From positions 62,001 through 126,000 of the forward strand of contig QNQO01000455.1 in NCBI GenBank assembly GCA_003290165.1: a DNA stretch of 64,000 nucleotides. Reading direction: 5' to 3'. This document shows, in pieces, positions 1 to 9,535 of the stretch. How positions within the stretch are numbered: position 1 is the first letter of the stretch; each line of letters starts with the position of its first letter. A model generated the notes under the pieces. It did no database searches. It was not told the DNA's origin and saw only the letters and a program-made list of their open reading frames with translations. Origin of the DNA: Berberis thunbergii (Eukaryota > Streptophyta > Magnoliopsida > Ranunculales > Berberidaceae). Made by a program: the position numbers and the translations under genes.

Positions 1-430
1 TTAGGAATCAACAGTAGTTAGGAAGAATTGGACCTAACTAACAACAATTTTTCTGGTGAAATCCCACCAAATCTGTGCTTTGGGAAAAAAATTGGAGGTC
101 TTGACTTTGGGAAGCATTCCTTCTGATATAGGAAGGTGTTCGAATTTGAAAAGGCTGATTCTAAAAACAATAGCCTCATTGGCCCCTTTCCAAAGTTCAC
201 TTAAAACCCTATCTTAAACTTTATTGACATCAGTTAACTTGTCTATGAGTAAACTTCGTGGCTCCATACCCCAAGAACTTGGAGGTCTCACTGAGTTGTC
301 TTCTGAATTTATCTCGTAACCATTTGCAAGGACCGTTGCTTCTACGAATCTCAAACTGTAAGAAATCGGTTCAATTCCTTCAAGTTTACGGAGCTTAACA
401 TAGTCATCTACATTGATATAGATGGAAAAT
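1..430 (+). pseudogene. LRR-RLK1, LRR-coding fragment (left half, PEPR-like)
   Basis: This is the leucine-rich-repeat part of a receptor kinase gene, entering from beyond the window. It aligns base for base with 18330-18857 of LRR-RLK2, for example in the stretches coding for FSGEIPPNLC, SDIGRCS and LSRNHLQG. Relative to that copy it has internal deletions (one near 100-115, one after the KNPS-coding stretch near 215-240), frameshifts and stops, so no reading frame is kept. It is cut at 430 by Copia-A and resumes at 5322. The family is extracellular LRR, one membrane pass and a cytoplasmic Ser/Thr kinase. The pseudogene call is firm; the PEPR-like label rests on the better-preserved second copy. 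Confidence 0.85.
426..430. repeat. 5-bp target-site duplication of Copia-A (left)
   Basis: AAAAT directly precedes the LTR start TGTTGCAG and recurs at 5317-5321 after the LTR end TTTCAACA. Removing 431-5321 restores the uninterrupted LRR sequence GATGGAAAATCAGTTTACTG seen in LRR-RLK2 near 18842. Confidence 0.88.
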
Positions 431-539
431 TGTTGCAGTTAAACTAGGATTGTGTGACTAGTCCAAACTTCCTTATTGGCACATGTTGCTACCTCTCGTA
501 CTGTTGTTTTTTTCTTCTTTCTTTACGTTACTTTTAATA
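431..539 (+). repeat. Copia-A 5' LTR, internally deleted
   Basis: It begins TGTTGCAGTTAAACTAGG like the 3' LTR (5089) and ends TTACGTTACTTTTAATA, against TTACGTTACTTTCAACA at 5316. Several internal blocks present in the 3' LTR are missing, including the one around 5125-5160 and the TATATATAGAGG promoter-like stretch (5228-5240). Confidence 0.75.
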
Positions 540-634
540 CGTTATCAGCACGAGCCCTAACTGTAACGACCTGTTTTTTTCCTTTACGTTACTTTCAATA
601 CGTTATCAGTATGAGCCCTAACTATAATGACCCG
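521..634 (+). repeat. Tandem duplication of LTR end plus primer-site region
   Basis: A 53-bp unit at 521-573 is repeated at 582-634 (period 61 bp). Each copy has the LTR terminus TTTACGTTACTTT followed by CGTTATCAG and a GAGCCCTAACT block. This is the position where a reverse-transcription primer-binding site is expected. Confidence 0.7.
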
Positions 635-2270
635 ATCCACACAGTACGAAATTGTCCGCTTTGGGCCCAACTGGCCCGCACAGCTTTAAAACGCGTCGTA
701 CTATGGGGATCCGATCTCGCACATAAGTAGCTCATCCCTCTCCCGCACCCAGGTGATGTGGGACTATGTCCCCTTTGTAGCTCGTCCAACCCCTCTTGGG
801 CCTATTAGGCTCCAACCCTCACCCTCACCCTCAGGTCCGCCCACTCCAGGGTGTCACACTAACCCTAGCAGCTATTAAGAAAAAAATCCCCTCGCGAACG
901 CCATTCGCCGTTAGCACCATCTACCGCGAATGCTTACCGCAAACGTCTTCCCCCCTCGACTCTTGTTTTGCTTCCTGCTCGGCCAGTTTAAACTGCCAAA
1001 TCCATCACCTCTGGCTGTTGTGGATCAGTATACACAGTTTGTTGGTAGACCTGCTCCCATGCCTTACTGGGCTCTAGGTATGTTTTTGAACCCTTTTTTT
1101 TACTTTATTAATTGTTTATTAGAGTTTAAAGTTTTGTTGCTTTTCGGTCAATATTGGTTTTTATTTGCATCAGATAGGATTGTTTGAGTGTTTCGATCAA
1201 TACTGCTTGTCCCTTTGTTGAATGGAGGAGCTTAAAGATATTGATCCACATGCTTTCAGTTGATTTCCCCCCCTACCTTTTTGGGTCCACATTAAAGCAA
1301 TGTAGGCAACTTCGTTGCCCATTAAAGAAAAAACAGACGAAAAGGAAGATCCATTTGGATATACTTGTTTGGATTTTCTTTGGTTCTTTGTATAAACTAA
1401 CAAAAACATGAAATGGACTTAAAATCTCCAAGATATATTGCTTAGTAAAGCATTGATTGAATTCACACATTTAGGGGGATGTTAATGGGACAAAGAAACA
1501 CATTTATAAAAGAAATGAGTCACACCTTATCACCACTTTCTGTTTTACTGCGACCAAAACAAAAGGGTTTTCCTTATGAAAAATGTCCAACCACAAGGTA
1601 TTTTGATCCTTAAGAAGCATATCCAAATCTTTGCCTCCCCAGTCTCAATTCATAGTTCCTAGTCCCAAGTTTATGTATAATGTAATGTAAGATAAGTTTT
1701 TCACTTACTGTCAAGCATAAATAACATCATATTCTTCATAAAGCAATGAAAACAAGACATGCTTAAGGTGCACTAAATCTAGCTAATTCTTCCTGATCTA
1801 TCATCATCAATACATTTGGCTTTCTCATTGTTTATCTATTTCCTTGCGATGTTACTAACTCCTCTAAAACTTGGTGATGACTTATTTTGATTATATGTAA
1901 GTTTTATAGCTTTTGTGAATTAATTTAAATTCCAGTATCTCCCAATTAGCTTTCTACTCCATTCCCTCTAAGTCGGACTATGGAAGTTCGCACTAAGTCG
2001 AACAGTGAGGGTTCGCATTCACTTCGAACTATGGCAGTTCGTGAAACTTAAACTATGGTATTCGCTCTGAACTATGGCAGTTCGTGTAGCATTGAACGAT
2101 GACCGTTCACGACCATTATTTGAAACTTCGAGTTTCATTCTAATCCAGTTCCATGGATATCTGTTTATTGGAAGCATTGGCTCAGAAACACTAATTTTGT
2201 TCACTTTGCATTGTGCAAGACATCTATTCTTTCGAGCTACCCGAAGCACTAAAAGGAATCAACACTAGTC
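635..2270 (+). other. Copia-A leader/gag region with no readable gene
   Basis: No gag reading frame is visible. The stretch 650-870 is GC-richer than its surroundings. A PPT-like TTTAGGGGGATG occurs at 1472-1483 and could mark a nested remnant, but no partner LTR was found. Six short palindromic GAAC/GTTC motifs lie at 1974-2120. The rest is AT-rich and featureless. The short open frames here lack gag motifs. Confidence 0.5.
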
Positions 2271-3030
2271 CATGGGCCGCCACGCACGCAACTTGCTTTT
2301 TCTGCAAAGCTTGTTCCTTGGGAAATTAAGACTGAGACCGTCTTATGCAAAGATTGCTAAAGAGTCCATCCCATTTTTATAGCGAATTCAAGGGGATATT
2401 TGTGGACTTATCCAACCAACTTGTGGACTATTTAGATATTTTATGGTGTTGGTTGATGCGTCGACACGTTGGTCACATGCCACGCTACTGTCCACCCGAA
2501 ATGCTGCATATGCTGAACTCTTAGCCCAGATTATTCGGCTGAGGGATCACCACCCAGATTACCCTATTAAGTCAATTTGAATTGATAATACTAGAGAGTT
2601 TACATCGAAAACATTCGATGATTATTGCATGTCCATTGGGATTGATGTTGAACATCCGGTTCCCCATGTTCACACCCAAAACGGTCTCGCGAAAGCCACC
2701 ATCAAGAGGTTACAGATGGTCGCTCGGACATTGGTTATGCGCACCAACCTATCTCCGCATGGGGCTATGCAAATTTGCACGTAGCAATGTTACTCCGTTT
2801 GAGGCCGGTTGCCACCAAACCATTCTATGCATCACAGCTGATGGCTGGGTACAAATCGGATCTTTCGTACTTACGCATTTTTGGGTGCGCAGTTTATGTG
2901 CCAATTGCGCCGCCACAACGTACGAAGATGGGGCCTCAACGAAGGCTGGGTATATATGTGGGATATGATACACCATCAATTATCTGCTACTTGGAACCCT
3001 TGACATGCGATCTCTTTACCGCATGATTTG
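2271..3030 (+). pseudogene. Copia-A integrase remnant
   Basis: Conceptual translation gives the copia GAG-pre-integrase tail (FFCKACSLG) and then an integrase core. Visible pieces are GDICGPIQPTCGLF, FMVLVDASTRWSHATLL, IDNTREFTSKTF (second catalytic Asp region) and the HTQNGLAKATIKRLQ stretch, which corresponds to the usual H-x-QNG-AE-x-I-KR signature. In-frame stops (for example just before IDNTREF at 2578) and a frameshift after the R-T-N-L-S region destroy it. Once DNA-joining enzyme of the retrotransposon; now inactive. Confidence 0.85.
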
Positions 3031-3212
3031 CAGATTGTCACTTTGATGAGACAATCTTACTATCGTTAGGGGGAGATAAAAACATTAATGTTCAACAAGA
3101 ACGACAGGAATTGTTGTGGTATGTCCCCACTTTGTCTCATCTTGATCCCCGAACTGCACAGTCCGAGAGTGAGGTGCGGCGAATTCTCGATCTTTAGAGC
3201 GTAGCAAATAAG

Positions 3213-3554
3213 TTGCTAGACGCTTTAACTGATATCGCTAAAGTGACGAGATCACATATAGCTGCTGCAAACGTGCCTGCAAGGATTGACGTCCCCACCG
3301 CCCGTGACGAAAATGTTGTGCGTTGTACCCTGGCGGCTAACCAGTCATCTGATCCCGCGAGGAAGCGCGGTAGATCATTGGGTTCAATGGATTCTCATCC
3401 TAGGAAGAGGACGCAGACGACACAAACCAATCCATTTGACATTGTTATCTTGATCAAACCATCCCATGAGAATATCCTGGACTATGAATATGTCCGAGAT
3501 GAGTCATCGTTGGGGGACGCCTCAACGTTGGTACCTACTCCCGAGAATAGATAA
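3213..3554 (+). pseudogene. Copia-A linker between integrase and reverse transcriptase
   Basis: An open stretch of 113 codons with hydrophilic, Lys/Arg-rich content (KRGRSLGSMDSHPRKR) in the position of the variable linker between integrase and reverse transcriptase. It has no domain of its own. It is included because it joins the two pol fragments in the same strand and order. Confidence 0.5.
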
Positions 3555-3635
3555 ATCTCGATCAATTATGCATGCATAGATGGGACATGGAATCAAAACG
3601 AGATCATCATCGATGATGTATTTGCATACTCGGTT

Positions 3636-4535
3636 GTGCCCGAAATCATAGCTTGGGATGATATCGAACCCCGCTTCGTTGAAGAGTGTCAACGTAGAGC
3701 TGATTGGCCAAAATGGAAAGATGTGATCCAGACTGAATTGGATTCCCTAGCGAAACAGAAGGTGTTTGGGCCGGTACTGCCAACCCCTCCAGATGTAAAA
3801 CACGTCGGATTAACATGGGTATTCGTTAGGAAGCGTAATGAGAAAAACAAGATTGTGAGATATAAGGCTCATTTTGTGGTGCAAGGTTTTTCTCAACGTC
3901 ATGGGATCGATTACGACTAGACATATTCTCCCGTAATGGATGTAATAACGTTCCTCTACCTTGTCAGTTTGGTAGTTTCTGAAAAATTGAATATGCAGCT
4001 TATGGATGTGGTTATGACATATCTCTATGGGGATCTAGATACAGAGATATACATGAAAGTCCCGGATGGACTTCGTTTGCCCAAATCAAGTAGGTCTAAA
4101 CCACGGAACACGTTTTCTATCAGATTGAAACATTCACTTTACGGATTGAAACAATCCAGATGGATGTGGTATAACAAGATAAATGAATACTTGATCGGAA
4201 GGGGATACATAAACAATGAGTTATGCCCATGCATGTTCATTAAGAGAACAAGTTCCGAGTTTTCTATTGTTGCGGTTTATGTCGATGACATGAATTTGAT
4301 TGGTACCCTAGAGGAGTTAAAGGAAACCACTGAGCACCTGAAGTCTGAATTTGAGATGAATGATCTTGGAAAAACACAGTTTTGCCTCGGATTGGAGATC
4401 GAGCACCGTGTCGATGGGATTATAATTCAACAATCAAGCTATATTCAAAAATTGTTAAGGCGCTTTAATGAGGATAAAGCTAAGCCTTGTAGCACTCCCA
4501 TGATCGTTTGGAGTCTGGATCCGAACAGTTCGTGA
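3636..4535 (+). pseudogene. Copia-A reverse transcriptase remnant
   Basis: RNA-dependent DNA polymerase of the Ty1/copia type. Seen in order: WKDVIQTELDSL, the HVGLTWVFVRKRNEKNK and YKAHFVVQGFSQRHGIDYD block, LMDVVMTYLYGDLDTEIYMK, HSLYGLKQS, the catalytic YVDDMN box (about 4280) and DLGKTQFCLGLEIE. A stop codon (TAG, 3918-3920) splits it right after GIDYD, and the frame ends at 4535 where the connection to RNase H is deleted. The catalytic Asp pair is kept, but the protein is not. Confidence 0.9.
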
Positions 4536-4559
4536 ATGTGTATGGTTGAGATCCATAAT

Positions 4560-4860
4560 TAGGCATATTCGAAGTACTTGTGGTTTGAAGTCAACCACAG
4601 ATGAACCTACGTGCATTTACGAGGATAATGTCGCTTGCATTGAACAAATGAAGCTAAGTTACATCAAAGGAGACAATACTAAGCATATATCGCCGAAGTT
4701 CTTCTATAATCAGCAGCAACAAATCTCCTGAAGATTGAAGTAAAAGATGTTTGATCTGATGACAATGTGGCAGATCTTTTCACGAAAGCTTTATCGAAAA
4801 CAACTTTCGAGAAACATGTACGTAGTATCGAACTACGTAAATTGTCTGATCTCCCTTGAT
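4560..4860 (+). pseudogene. Copia-A RNase H tail, truncated
   Basis: Only the C-terminal end of a copia RNase H can be read: EPTCIYEDNVACIEQMKLSYIKG, then KHISPKFFY in frame, then stops and a frameshift over what would read as the usual D-N-x-A-D-L-F-T-K-A-L end. About 200 residues expected between reverse transcriptase and this point are absent, consistent with an internal deletion near 4540-4560. Confidence 0.75.
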
Positions 4861-5079
4861 TGTTGGTATAGGGGGAGACGTTGGCATTAGTGGGAGATTT
4901 GATGCGCAACAAAGATTTTCTCGAAACGTTTACTTCATTTTCAAGGAAATAACGCGTTGTACTCTTTTTCCTTCGACCAAGGTTATTTTTTCCCACTGGT
5001 TTTTGTTACTTGGCAAGGTTTTAACGAGGCAACATGGCATGCATCATCGACGTAACGTAACGTCGCGTTTGGACATTAC

Positions 5080-5088
5080 AAGGGGGAG
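5080..5088 (+). promoter_or_regulatory. Copia-A polypurine tract
   Basis: AAGGGGGAG lies directly against the start of the 3' LTR (TGGTGCAG at 5089), the normal site of plus-strand DNA priming. Confidence 0.8.
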
Positions 5089-5316
5089 TGGTGCAGTTAA
5101 ACTAGGATTGTGTGACTAGTCTAAACGGGGAAGGATATCTTCTTTGTTATGGAGCAAGATTTAGATTCCTTATTGGCATAGGTTTCCTATCTTGTTTCAA
5201 ATTGGGATACTATGTAATTGCTACCTCTATATATAGAGGCTCATATCAATGAATAATACAACTTTCTGTTTTTCTCCCTACTCTTGTTTTTTGCTTTATT
5301 TACGTTACTTTCAACA
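5089..5316 (+). repeat. Copia-A 3' LTR (228 bp)
   Basis: It starts TGGTGCAGTTAAACTAGG and ends TTTCAACA. It contains a TATA-like TATATATAGAGG at 5228-5240, which can serve as LTR promoter. It is followed by the AAAAT target duplication (5317-5321). Confidence 0.88.
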
Positions 5317-5959
5317 AAAATCAGTTTACTGAAAGAATTCATGATTTCTTGGCAGAGTTTGGGGGCCTTTTTGATTTATAGTTTGGCGGTAATTCTCTTG
5401 GAGGTGTCATTCCTCCGTCAATTGGTGCACTGCAGAGCCTGGTCAATCATTTGAATCTTAGGGGTAATGGATTGACAGGGTCAACTTCCTTTAGAGTTGG
5501 GAAAGTTGTCTTTGCTTCAGAGGCTGGATATATCTTGGAACAATCTAACAGGAGGATTAGAGCCAGTGGGTGAACCCCCTTCTTTAATCGAGGTCAATAT
5601 TTCATATAATCGTTTCAATGGTCCAATTCCTGGTAGCTTGATGAAGTTGCTGAACTATTATCCATCTTCCTTGGTAATCCAGGTCTTAGTGTTTCTTGTC
5701 AGTCAGGGAGTTTTTACCTTGCAATGTGACTATCAGTATCAGTCATTGTGATCATGTTAATAGTCGTGGAAATGGCTTGAGTAGAGTAAAGATAGCAATG
5801 GTTGTTCTCGGAGCATATTGGTTTGTATTTTGTTGGTTTTCATGATTTTGAGGTGTCCAAGACCTATCAAAGGAGTTGAAATATTTGCAAACGAGGGCGC
5901 TCCGCCCTTATTGAGTAAATTTATGGAGGCCACAGAACAACTGAAAAAGGACTTGACAA
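5317..5959 (+). pseudogene. LRR-RLK1, right half: last LRRs, transmembrane segment, start of kinase
   Basis: The gene resumes after Copia-A and matches 18853-19486 of LRR-RLK2. The stretches coding for SLLQRLDISWNNLTGGLEPVGE and FNGPIPGSLMKLLN are clear, and remnants of the membrane segment and of the EGAPFLLNKVMEATE juxtamembrane sequence follow. Frameshifts and stops are frequent (for example after GGLF near 5370 and in the SFLGNPG stretch near 5670). Homology stops at 5959, just before the kinase glycine loop, where a Ty3/gypsy fragment begins. The kinase of this copy is missing. Confidence 0.88.
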
Positions 5960-6535
5960 CTGCCATCTTTTTTCTTGACAAGCAAAATGAGGCTTGAAAA
6001 AGGACTGCGACTGGGTTGTATAATTCCTGCTGCTAGCATTTCCCCAACCACCTTTTCAATTTCATCTTTTTGAACATCAGGGTAGCGATAAGGTAGAATG
6101 TTGATAGGGTTGGTACCTTCCTTGAAAGAAATGGCATGATCATAGTGTCGTTGGGGAAGAAACCCTTGAGGCAGACTCATGATGTTAGAGAACTGCGTCA
6201 GTACTATAGCGATGCTAGGGAAGAGGGGTTCCTTGTTCTTACCGTGCCCTTGGTCCTCCATGGACATAGACCCAAACTCCAGTAGGACCCCATGCCCTTC
6301 ATGGCGGATGGCGCGAACCAATGCTTTGAGGGACACTTGTGTGCGACACAGGCTCGGGTCTCCTCGAAGAGTGACCAGAGTCCTTCCCACGGTGAACTTC
6401 ATCACTAAGGCCTTCTAGTTGATATGTGTAACCCCTAATTTTTCCAGTCATTGCATCCTGAGAATCACGTCAGCCCCTCCTAGCGCCAGAGGAAGAATAT
6501 CCTCAACCACTTCAATTTCTGGAAGGGAGAGCGCC
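5960..6535 (-). pseudogene. Ty3/gypsy polyprotein fragment (protease to reverse transcriptase)
   Basis: Read on the minus strand this is a gypsy pol piece. The protease tail is LALGGADVILRMQ, with a stop where the family normally has W. The linker follows, then the reverse transcriptase start: NILPYRYPDVQKDEIEK, MLAAGIIQPSRSPFSS and LILLVKKKDGS. It ends in mid reverse transcriptase at the junction with LRR-RLK1. Stops at the protease end and a frame change near 6415 make it a dead fragment. No LTR pair was found around it. Confidence 0.85.
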
Positions 6536-6540
6536 ACTGA

Positions 6541-7780
6541 TTACACCCAAACAATACACGCGGTCAATTGCAGTAAAGATTGGGGTGTCGATCCCACGAG
6601 GAAAAACGATTTACAAAACAAGGCCAAGGAAGGTCAAGGAAGAAAAAAAAAACTACGCGAAACTAAATGTAAGAAATTCTAGCAATTTTAAAATGTGAAA
6701 TTGAATTTAGTTTAATAAAAATCAAGTTTGGAGAAATCACAAGGTTCCAAGAATCCCTCCTAGATTTCACGTGCCAACTAGTATTGATTCGCTATGATGA
6801 CTCAATTATGTGTTTCACATCCCAAACAATATAATCGGAAAAATAGTCATTAATGCATTAATATATCCTAATGTAAATGGATTTTAGATTTCACTTTTTG
6901 TAGAAAGCACAAAGGTTGGTCATATGTGATATCCTAAATTTACGATATATCCAGAGACAATAACGTAATAAAAGACGATCACATATAACTAACCTACCGG
7001 AATCAATTTATCCTTAAAAAATCCAAGAGCATGACTAAACTTATATGGAGAACAAAAAGACAATTACCGGAATAATAATAATCTACGAAGAAATTGATGA
7101 AATCTTTGTCACTAAAATAACATAAATTCCTATATTAAATAAAAGTGAAAATCATAAATACCATTATTCATCGTGAAAGCATAAAACGAATCAAATATTA
7201 ATTAAGTGCGTTACATCTCGGAGTTTGTCTCTTCAATTTGCGTGGAGTTTAGTGACACATGGCGAAGGTGAGGACAACAACAGCGGCGCGGAGCTTCATC
7301 GGCATGGTGGCGCGTGTGGATCAGCGATGCTCACCTTGCTGGACGACGTCTTCGCTGCTGCTGCATCCCCTGCTGCGTCGTCGCTGCTGCTGCATTCTGG
7401 ACAGCCCTGCTGCGTTGTCGTTGCCGCTGTGTGTCCACTGCTGCCGCGTGTCCGCTGCTGCTGCGTTCTTCTTTGTTGTGCTAGACAGCACTTTCTCCTC
7501 TGCTGTCCTCGGCTGTTGCTGCTGCTGCTGCGTTTTTGTTCCAGCCCCCCAAAACTCCCCTCTTCCTGCCGTATTTCTTCTTGTTAAGAAGAAAACAAAG
7601 TCCTCCTCCTATTGGTTCTCCAATTTAGAAATCAAATCTCAATTGTACAAAAAGGGCAGCTGTATTTGTGTTAAAAAGAAACCAAACTCCTCATTGGTCC
7701 CGCAATTGGAAAGCAAAACAACTTTTTAAACAAAAGGCTATCATCTCTCTTACTATTGCTATTATGGTTAAAAGAAAACC
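6541..7780. other. LTR-like block with GTCGATCCCACGAGG motif and GC-rich core
   Basis: The block begins TGATTACACCCAA and carries GGTGTCGATCCCACGAGG at 6585-6602. The reverse complement of that motif lies near the end of the solo LTR at 58516-58530. AT-rich sequence follows (6660-7210), then a strongly CTG/GCC-rich stretch (7225-7560) whose open frames are low-complexity Cys/Leu/Ala strings rather than proteins. I infer a decayed LTR, in minus orientation, of a gypsy-type family. No target duplication or second LTR could be found. Nothing else is seen here. Confidence 0.4.
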
Positions 7781-7834
7781 CTTATTGGGCCCAATTGGAA
7801 ATCCAATGCCCAATACAAATGGAAACGATTATGA

Positions 7835-8450
7835 AGAAATTGTTTGAGAGTATTGATGACACCCAAATCATTTCCTGTAATCAATATGTCATCAGCATAA
7901 ATCAAAAGGCAGTGAATGATTTTCCTCTATTACGTGTGAAGAGGGAGTAATCAGTTTTAGATTGAACGAAACCAGCAGCTTGTATGACATCAAATAACTT
8001 AGCAAATCATTGATGAGAAGCTTGTTTTAGGCCATATAGGGACTTGATGAGGCGACATACCAGATTCTCCCTGGCACCGTAGACTGGGAGGTGGGAGCAT
8101 ATAAATTTCTTCATGAAGATCACCATGAAGAAAGGCATTATGAACGTCGAGCTGATGAAGAGACCAATATTGAGCTACATCAATGGCAAGGAGACATTGA
8201 ACTGTGATAAGCTTGGCAGTGGGAAAGAAGGTGTCATGGTAATCAATGCCCTCAGTTTGGGTGTACCCTTTAACAACCAAGCGAGCTTTACACCGCTCGA
8301 TTGAACCATCAGAGCGATATTTAATTTTGTAAACCCACCGACAACCAATTGATTCCTTACCAAGAGGAAAAGAAATAAGAGTCCAAGTGTGATTTAGTTC
8401 CAACACTTGAAGTTCGGAGAGCATAGCATGTTGTCAATTTGGATCCGAGG
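7835..8450 (-). pseudogene. Copia-B reverse transcriptase fragment
   Basis: The minus-strand translation shows [56 protein letters not shown], the [21 protein letters not shown] block and, after a frameshift near 8050, FVQSKTDYSLFT and a Y-A-D-D-I polymerase box near 7890. A further frameshift lies just before that box. Palm-domain residues are therefore present but not in one frame. Confidence 0.88.
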
Positions 8451-8863
8451 CAACATCCTCATAAGTTCAAGGCTCCACATGACGGCTGATGTGATAAATG
8501 AAAGCTAGATGGGATGGTGAGTATCGATGGTAAGAAATAAAATTGGATAAGAGATAGAGAGTATCTGATGAAGGAATTGGAGATGAAGACTCTGATTGGA
8601 TGGATATCATGGTGGCAACGTGATGACATAATCATGGAGGTGACTAGGCAAATTTCTGGTATGGTCTGATCGGCGAGGAGGTGGTGCGGTTGGTGGAGAG
8701 ACATGAACGAGAGATGTAGGAAGCACTAGTCTGGAACTTTCAGATGAAGAGGAAGGGTTACTTGGTGAGGGAAGGGTGTGGTCAATAAGAAAGGGGAGTT
8801 CTGTGTTAGTGGGTAGAGGAGTAGATGGAGTAGGGGAAGGGGACAACCCTGGTTTGTTGGGAT

Positions 8864-8999
8864 AACATGCTCGATAAGGCATGAGTTCTAGTTTCATAAG
8901 TATTTCATCATAGGGACGCCCACAAATTTGATCAATTACTCTTCGCGCTTTGTGAGCAGACATACATATATGTTGACCTAAAACATATACTTCTACCTC
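8864..8999 (-). pseudogene. rpl22: Plastid-derived fragment of ribosomal protein L22 (rpl22)
   Basis: The minus-strand translation [20 protein letters not shown], continuing [13 protein letters not shown] and [11 protein letters not shown], matches the N-terminal part of plastid-encoded ribosomal protein uL22. That family has the same [18 protein letters not shown] and [11 protein letters not shown] segments. The fragment covers about 45 codons, has no start codon and is fused at ~8863 to Copia-B linker sequence ([12 protein letters not shown]). Its neighbour on the right is a ycf2 fragment, which also points to plastid DNA transferred to the nucleus. Identification comes from recognising the family; no search was run. 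Confidence 0.8.
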
Positions 9000-9024
9000 A
9001 GGTACCCTCTCTATCATAAGGTTC

Positions 9025-9309
9025 ACCTCCCACCAATCGATTTCGATTGTTAAGACGATGTAGAAGGACCACTACTGCAAGCAATACTACACCTTTGGTC
9101 GTGAAAGATCGATTGCTTGTTGAACGCTGCGAATCACGTGAAAAGAGGATACTTACTATTTGTGGGTCAAAGAGTTTCATAAAACGTTCTTGGTCGAAAA
9201 AAATGTGAATGAAAGATACCACTGAATCCAATTTGGTCCACGAATCTAAGAAATAGTGAGAATTCTTGATCTCTCTCAATACCTCCCTAAACTCAAAAAT
9301 CCAGGATTT
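9025..9309 (-). pseudogene. ycf2: Plastid-derived fragment of ycf2 (N-terminal end)
   Basis: The minus-strand translation [20 protein letters not shown], then [33 protein letters not shown] and LNNRNR, corresponds to the start of plastid Ycf2, a very large plastid protein of the import-motor complex. About 95 codons remain of a gene normally over 2000 codons long. In plastid genomes ycf2 and rpl22 are several genes apart, so their contact here (about 25 bp between them) needs a deletion or the joining of separate pieces. It is a nuclear plastid-DNA insertion with no function expected. Confidence 0.8.
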
Positions 9310-9535
9310 ATATAGACGACGTTTTGCCCTGTCTTGCCTCATATTGATTCCTCCTTAGGATTTCTTTAAAATTTGACTTTATATTTATATATGTATTTAA
9401 TTACATATTGGAAATTTTTATTATTATCATGTAGAATTGACTTGGAAATTATTATTATATAGAATATATAACGATTTTTCTATAGAGTTAGGCTAGATAC
9501 TTGACTTGGAAATTGGAAAATTTTTATTCGAGTAG
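9310..9535. other. AT-rich junction between ycf2 fragment and Copia-B integrase
   Basis: This very AT-rich stretch contains the repeated word TTGACTTGGAAATT (9428 and 9500). I see no coding sequence. It may belong to the same organelle-derived insertion or to filler DNA at its edge. Confidence 0.4.

Larger units (their letters stand above)
431..5316 (+). mobile_element. Copia-A, decayed Ty1/copia LTR retrotransposon
   Basis: A plus-strand Ty1/copia element lies inside LRR-RLK1. Boundaries are TG at 431 and CA at 5316, with an AAAAT duplication on both sides. Integrase, reverse transcriptase and RNase H remnants follow in copia order, and a polypurine tract (AAGGGGGAG, 5080-5088) directly precedes the 3' LTR. 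The 5' LTR is shorter than the 228-bp 3' LTR because of internal deletions. Gag is not recognisable, several stops break pol, and the RT-RNase H connection is deleted near 4540. The element cannot be autonomous. The poor LTR match points to an old insertion. Confidence 0.9.

Noticed and set aside
1472..1500. TTTAGGGGGATGTTAATGGG as a nested 3' LTR start
   Set aside because: PPT plus TG is suggestive, but no second LTR, target duplication or upstream pol belonging to it could be found.
7225..7729. Two overlapping plus-strand frames of 120-156 codons
   Set aside because: Low-complexity Cys/Leu/Val/Ala strings from CTG-rich DNA in an LTR-like block. No domain, and two frames are open at once because of composition.
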